A model generated the notes under the pieces. The model did no database searches. It was not told where the DNA came from and saw only the letters and a list, made by a program, of their open reading frames with translations. The position numbers and the translations under genes were made by a program. 64,000 nucleotides of DNA from Granulicella tundricola MP5ACTX9 (GTDB lineage: Bacteria; Acidobacteriota; Terriglobia; Terriglobales; Acidobacteriaceae), in assembly GCF_000178975.2 (NCBI RefSeq), contig NC_015064.1, positions 186,001-250,000 of the forward strand, in the 5' to 3' direction. Below, in pieces: positions 59,974 to 64,000 of the stretch. How positions within the stretch are numbered: position 1 is the stretch's first letter; each line of letters starts with the position of its first letter.

Positions 59974-62900
59974 CTATTGGACGATGAGGTTGATGGTCTC
60001 CTTGTGGACGACGGTGCCGCTGGTGACCGTGACGGTGTAGGTGTAGGTTCCGGCGGGCGTTCCATTGGGGTTGACGGTGGGGCCAGACGATCCGCCGCAT
60101 CCGCTGGTGGCGAAGCAGATTGCCGTCAGGATGGACAGCAGACCGCCCAGGCGGGCTGCGCGGCCGAGCTTACGGCTTGTGGCTGCCAGCAACATCAGCA
60201 GACCCGCCGCGGCCAGGACAAGCACCTTGGTGAGCGGGGATGCATCCGGTGCGAAGCCGAGGCCACCGTTGCGGGAGAAGAGGCGGGACGCGGTGGTGAA
60301 GGTAATGTTCTGGGTGGATGCACCGGTGAGCGTGAAGGCTGCGGGTGCGGTGCAGCTTACGCCGGTGGGTGCAACGGTGGCGGTCGAAACGCAGGTGATG
60401 CTCACTGTTCCGCTGAAGCCGAACAGAGGAGTGAAGGTGAGCGGCACGGTGCCGGTGTTGCCGGCGACGACGGTGACGCTGGTGGTCGCGTTGCCGCTAG
60501 CGTCACCCACGCTGAAGTCGGGAGGGTTGATGCCGACGCCTGTCAGGGCGACGATGTAGGTTGAGCCGGAGACGTTGGTGGCAAAGGTGACCGAACCCGT
60601 GCGGGTGCCGGCGGCCGTGGGCCGGAAGACCACGTTGGCGGTGCAGGTGGAGGAGATGGCCACGGGAGCGGTGCATGCGCTGGTGACGGCGAAGTCGCCG
60701 GTTGTGGTGACGCCGGTGACGGTGATGGGGCCCTCACCGGTGTTGGTGAAGGTGAAGACCTGGCCTGCGCTGGTTGCGCCGATCGTGGTGCCGGCAAACG
60801 CAGTCGCCGGGTTAGGCGTGACGGTTGCCGAGAGCACGGGCGCGGGGAGGATGAAGTAGCCGATCGCGGGGTCGTGGTCGGAGTTACGGGCGGCGGTGGT
60901 TGCATCGTTGTAGGCGGTCAGGGGGAAGTCCGCGTTCAGGTGGCCGTAGGCGAAGTGTGCGCCGGCTGCGACGAGCTCCGGCGTGACGACCATGTGATCG
61001 AGGATCTGGGCGCTGCCGTCTTCGACATACGACCAGCGCTGTGCGGCGGGGATGGTCAGGGCGAGATCGGTAAGCGGCGGGGTGACCAGCCCGGCGACGC
61101 CAGGCTGAAGGACCTGCGTGGCAGGCAGGACGTTGGTGTTGGTATAGGTGCCGAGCGTGTCGTTGTAGCCGTCGGAGAACTCGAACGCGTTGAAGTCTCC
61201 GCCGGAGATGACGTGCTTGCCCGCAGCCTGCTGAGTCTGGATGAACTTGGCGATATCCTCCGCCTGGAGTTCCTTCTTGAGCCGTGTGGAATTGGTGGTC
61301 GCGCTGCTCTGTCCGGTCAGCGCCTTCATGTGGTTGACGACGACGGTGATGGGGTAGTCCTTGACCCCGGCGGCGCGCTTGATGCCGGCGGAGAGGACCA
61401 GCCAGGGGCGATCGTTCAAGGTGGTGAGCGACCCGCTGGTGGGGGTGAAGGTCTCACCCGCGCCGTACTGGGTTACGCCGAGGTTATCGACCGTGTTCTT
61501 GATGAGGAAGCCGACCGAGATGCCGGTTCCGTCCTGGGTGTAGTAGGTCTTGTTGTCGGTGCTGAAGGCGGTGTAGAGGTTGGTGACGCCGGCATCGGAG
61601 TTGATCTGGGCGGCGATGTCGTTGGCTACGGACTGGTTCTCGACCTCTTCAATGGTGACGACGTCGGGCGAGTTGAGCACGGTGCGGATGGCCAGCGACA
61701 GCTTGGTCAGGCGACGTGCGTAGGCAGCCGGGGTGTTGTCCGCGGCCTCCGAGATGAAGGTCTGGCCGGTGGAGACGATGGCCGTGCCGGATGAGCCGTT
61801 GTAGCCGTTGACGCCGGCGGGGACGTAGTAGAGATCGTCCGCGCTGGAGGTGTTGTAGAAGCGCTCGATGTTGAAGGAGGCGACGGTGAACTCGTTCGAC
61901 GCGGGCAGGGTGACGGCCTGCACGGTCATGCCGCCGGTGACGCTGGTGCGGGGGTAGGTGGCGTCGAGGATGAGGCGGCTGGGATCGTAGAAGCTGTCGC
62001 TCGAGAACGTGAAGTCGAGGACGCCGGTGACGTTGGCCATGATGGCACCGGTGGGGATCTCGAGGCTGGTGCCGCCGGCGATGGTGGAGTCTACGAGGAT
62101 GCGCTCCGGGTTGTCGTCGAACTTGGCGACTCCGGCGGGCAGGCCGGGGACCGCGGGGTCGCGGATATCGACGCCGGGCTCACGGAAGGGGCGTGCGGTG
62201 CCGGTGATGACGGCGTAGAAGTAACCGACGGAGGTGGCGATCTCGGCGGGCTCGTTGGCGTCCGTGATGGAGCCGTTGGTGCCGGAGATGGTGGTCATGG
62301 ACGGCACGGAGACGCGCATGCCCTCATAGGGGGTGAGCTGGTAGAGACCGCCGCCGGCCGTCAGCATGGAGGTGGTGAGGATGATAGGCGTGGGCAGCGC
62401 AACCGCGGGGGCCGTGACCACGATGGTGGGGGAGGTGATCTCGGTGGCGGGAGTCTTGCTGGCCGTGACGGCGGGGTAGGTCTGGACGGTTCCGGTGACG
62501 GTGACTGCGTTGCCGATCAGGACCGTCGGCTTGGTGCTGGTGAAGACCTCAATGCCTTCCGGTGTGAGCGGGTTGGAGTCCGCGGTGGCGTCCGAAGACT
62601 GCATAAAGAAGGCGTTGGAAAGCAGGGTGGTCACGACGCCGGAGGTGGTGACGCGCTGGCCTGCATAGGGCGAGACGGTCATGGCCGTGGTGGACTTGAC
62701 GCCCTGAATGTCATGGATGGTGACCACGGGAACGGTTGGCGGGACGACGACGCCTCCGCCGGAGTTGTGCGGCGTGATGGGGCTGGAGGTGGTGAAGTCT
62801 GCGGCGTTGTCGTTCGTGTTGGTGCCTGCGACCTTGCGGACGATGGAGGTCGCGTTGTTTGCCGTGGTGGGCGCGGGGCCAGAGCCTTTGAAGCAGCTTG

Positions 62901-63408
62901 CGGTGGTGCCGTAGCCGACGAAGTCGAGGATTTGGGTGTCGGCCTGGATGAGGGCGCAGGTGGTGTCGGTGCTGAGGGCCGTGGTGCCGTTGACCAGGGC
63001 GACCTTGCCGGCGGTGGCGGAGAGATTGGGCGCGATGCCGGTGGTGTCCGGCGTGGGGAGCGCGGCGCCGGTGGTGCCGGAGGCGGTGGTCTGGACCAGG
63101 AAGTAGGTATGGGACGGGATCGACGCGCTGGCGAGCGTCAGCGACTGGGTGAAGTTTCCGGCAGCGGAGGCGTACTGGACCGACAGTCCGCTGGTGCTGA
63201 TCGCAGCGGAGGTCGGGTTGTAGAGCTCGATGAAGTCGGCGTTGAACGATGCGCCGGAGTTTCCGCCTCCGCCATAGATCTGAGAGATGAGCAGGCCGGA
63301 CTGGCCGAAGGCGGGGACGAGACTGAACACGCCAAGGCAGAAGGCGGCGAGCAGACGTGCGAAGCGAAACGAGTTTTTCACGGGAGGCCTCATGCGAAGT
63401 TGCTGCAC
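59974..63408 (-). CDS. ExeM/NucH-type secreted endonuclease with lamin-tail domain
   Basis: 1144 aa. After a signal peptide (FARLLAAFCLGVFSLVPAFGQ) comes a lamin-tail domain (LLISQIYGGGGNSGASFNADFIELYNPT), an OB-fold-like region (about 230-400), then the endonuclease/exonuclease/phosphatase domain (FTVASFNIERFY; VTIEEVENQ; VNHMKAL; GGDFNAF; RNSDHDPAIGYF), the ExeM arrangement. Next are choice-of-anchor-D-type and Ig-like domains (GEGPITVTGVTTTGDFAV). The last about 100 residues contain two hydrophobic helices split by SRKLGRAARLG, then SGCGGSSG and a beta tail, as in the two kumamolisins. Likely degrades extracellular DNA for phosphate or biofilm turnover. Start M1 or M6. Confidence 0.92.
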   Translation of the reverse strand: MQQLRMRPPVKNSFRFARLLAAFCLGVFSLVPAFGQSGLLISQIYGGGGNSGASFNADFIELYNPTSAAISTSGLSVQYASAAGNFTQSLTLASASIPSHTYFLVQTTASGTTGAALPTPDTTGIAPNLSATAGKVALVNGTTALSTDTTCALIQADTQILDFVGYGTTASCFKGSGPAPTTANNATSIVRKVAGTNTNDNAADFTTSSPITPHNSGGGVVVPPTVPVVTIHDIQGVKSTTAMTVSPYAGQRVTTSGVVTTLLSNAFFMQSSDATADSNPLTPEGIEVFTSTKPTVLIGNAVTVTGTVQTYPAVTASKTPATEITSPTIVVTAPAVALPTPIILTTSMLTAGGGLYQLTPYEGMRVSVPSMTTISGTNGSITDANEPAEIATSVGYFYAVITGTARPFREPGVDIRDPAVPGLPAGVAKFDDNPERILVDSTIAGGTSLEIPTGAIMANVTGVLDFTFSSDSFYDPSRLILDATYPRTSVTGGMTVQAVTLPASNEFTVASFNIERFYNTSSADDLYYVPAGVNGYNGSSGTAIVSTGQTFISEAADNTPAAYARRLTKLSLAIRTVLNSPDVVTIEEVENQSVANDIAAQINSDAGVTNLYTAFSTDNKTYYTQDGTGISVGFLIKNTVDNLGVTQYGAGETFTPTSGSLTTLNDRPWLVLSAGIKRAAGVKDYPITVVVNHMKALTGQSSATTNSTRLKKELQAEDIAKFIQTQQAAGKHVISGGDFNAFEFSDGYNDTLGTYTNTNVLPATQVLQPGVAGLVTPPLTDLALTIPAAQRWSYVEDGSAQILDHMVVTPELVAAGAHFAYGHLNADFPLTAYNDATTAARNSDHDPAIGYFILPAPVLSATVTPNPATAFAGTTIGATSAGQVFTFTNTGEGPITVTGVTTTGDFAVTSACTAPVAISSTCTANVVFRPTAAGTRTGSVTFATNVSGSTYIVALTGVGINPPDFSVGDASGNATTSVTVVAGNTGTVPLTFTPLFGFSGTVSITCVSTATVAPTGVSCTAPAAFTLTGASTQNITFTTASRLFSRNGGLGFAPDASPLTKVLVLAAAGLLMLLAATSRKLGRAARLGGLLSILTAICFATSGCGGSSGPTVNPNGTPAGTYTYTVTVTSGTVVHKETINLIVQ

Positions 63409-63670
63409 AGGCGGGCGGAATCTGGCCGGATAGGAAATGGACGGATGGCCGCGCGCGGGTGTCAGCTATTTTTAGTGATGAGATGTTTCTAACATGCCGC
63501 TGGGCGGGGAGGGTCTTTTTCCGGTGAATTGTTTGCGTGAGCCTGATGCGTTTGGTGAAGACATGAAATGCATGTACGCACAGATTTCCCTGATGCGTCC
63601 TTCCCAGGCAGCCAAAGTTCCCGCCCTATACACTCACTGAGTCGAAATCTATCTCCGCCGGGTGCCACGT

Positions 63671-64000
63671 ATGACCTCTCTCTCGCTCAAGACCGCCTTG
63701 CTCGCCACCCTTCTTGCAACTCCCTTCCTCTTCAGCGCAGCTCAGGAGGCTACGGCTTCCCAGAGTGGCGGCGGCAACGTCACCGCGCCGGTTGTCATTT
63801 TCCAGCCTCAGCCCTCATTCTCTGAAGAAGCTCGAAAAAAGAAGCTGAATGGAAATGTCCTGGTTGGCTTGGTGATTGATGAGCAGGGTGTTCCTCAGAA
63901 CGTCCGTGTCATTCGCGGCATCGGCTATGGGCTTGACGAGAAGGCAGTTGAAGCTGTGCATGCGTATCGCTTCAAGCCCGCCATGAAAGACGGAAAAGCC
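63671..64000 (+). CDS. TonB C-terminal-domain protein, truncated by the window edge
   Basis: The first 110 codons of a gene starting MTSLSLKTALLATLLATPFLFSAAQ, a signal peptide or membrane anchor. The segment PQPSFSEEARKKKLNGNVLVGLVIDEQG, followed by VRVIRGIGYGLDEKAVEAVHAYRFKPAMKDGK, is the TonB C-terminal fold that contacts TonB boxes of outer-membrane receptors. The usual N-terminal membrane helix plus Pro-rich spacer is missing, so it may be a soluble TonB-like periplasmic protein. Divergent from the nuclease gene; the 262-bp spacer shows no clear promoter. Confidence 0.85.
   Translation, partial: MTSLSLKTALLATLLATPFLFSAAQEATASQSGGGNVTAPVVIFQPQPSFSEEARKKKLNGNVLVGLVIDEQGVPQNVRVIRGIGYGLDEKAVEAVHAYRFKPAMKDGKA

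Overview
The window looks like chromosomal DNA of an Acidobacteriota member of class Terriglobia (Granulicella/Terriglobus/Edaphobacter type). This is inferred from the high-GC coding style and the gene content: three long TonB-dependent receptors with an N-terminal carboxypeptidase-regulatory-like domain, a VWFA-related acidobacterial protein, two huge secreted kumamolisin-type proteases with Ig-like repeats, a periplasmic beta-propeller GGDEF protein, and several glycoside hydrolases. No rRNA, tRNA, CRISPR array or insertion sequence was recognised.

Layout. 0.1-6.6 kb (minus): a propeller-GGDEF sensor, then coaBC, panC and panB, a compact pantothenate-to-CoA block. 6.8-9.6 kb: a PHP-domain protein, an AT-richer trypsin-like protease and a glycosyltransferase. 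9.8-14.5 kb (minus): a phospholipase C/acid phosphatase-like lipoprotein and a TonB-dependent receptor. 14.7-18 kb: an RsbW/RsbV-like anti-sigma pair, an M28 peptidase and a HugZ-like flavin-fold protein. 18.2-26 kb: a glycan-use locus (receptor, LacI regulator, GH39, glycoamylase-like/GH144-related enzyme). 26-31 kb: an S4 RNA-binding protein, a kumamolisin and a CotA-type multicopper oxidase. 31.1-39.5 kb (minus): sulfate assimilation (cysD-cysN-cysH-TauE/SafE) preceded by a TonB-dependent receptor. 39.6-45.3 kb: an SDR and a second kumamolisin. 45.4-51.8 kb (minus): a six-gene translationally coupled sugar operon (aldolase, SDR, dehydroquinate-synthase-like cyclase, ThDP enzyme, NAD epimerase, polyprenyl-phosphate glycosyltransferase). 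51.9-64 kb: methyltransferase, FNT channel, KdsC phosphatase, cupin, GH3 beta-glucosidase, VWFA protein, ExeM-type nuclease and the start of a TonB-type protein, with a family of structured intergenic repeats at 52.6-55.4 kb.

Most exciting signal. Three tiny minus-strand ORFs not visible to ordinary gene calling encode polycysteine leader peptides: 22 aa with 7 Cys before cysD, and 19 aa with 7 Cys plus 15 aa with 4 consecutive Cys before the adjacent TonB-dependent receptor. All carry runs of three or four Cys codons, and the two before the receptor end in the same Cys-Arg-stop. I infer a cysteine-responsive attenuation system that ties an outer-membrane receptor, probably for a sulfur source, to sulfate assimilation. 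In the same locus CysN carries a C-terminal remnant of an APS kinase that has lost its P-loop, matching a CysH with the Fe-S cysteines of an APS reductase, so sulfate reduction here probably bypasses PAPS.

Other notable points: the 45-52 kb operon combines a carbocycle-forming enzyme family with a ThDP carboligase, suggesting a branched or carbocyclic sugar; three secreted proteins share an unusual C-terminal hairpin of two hydrophobic helices inside an Ig-like tail; and the intergenic repeats show paired base changes in their stems.
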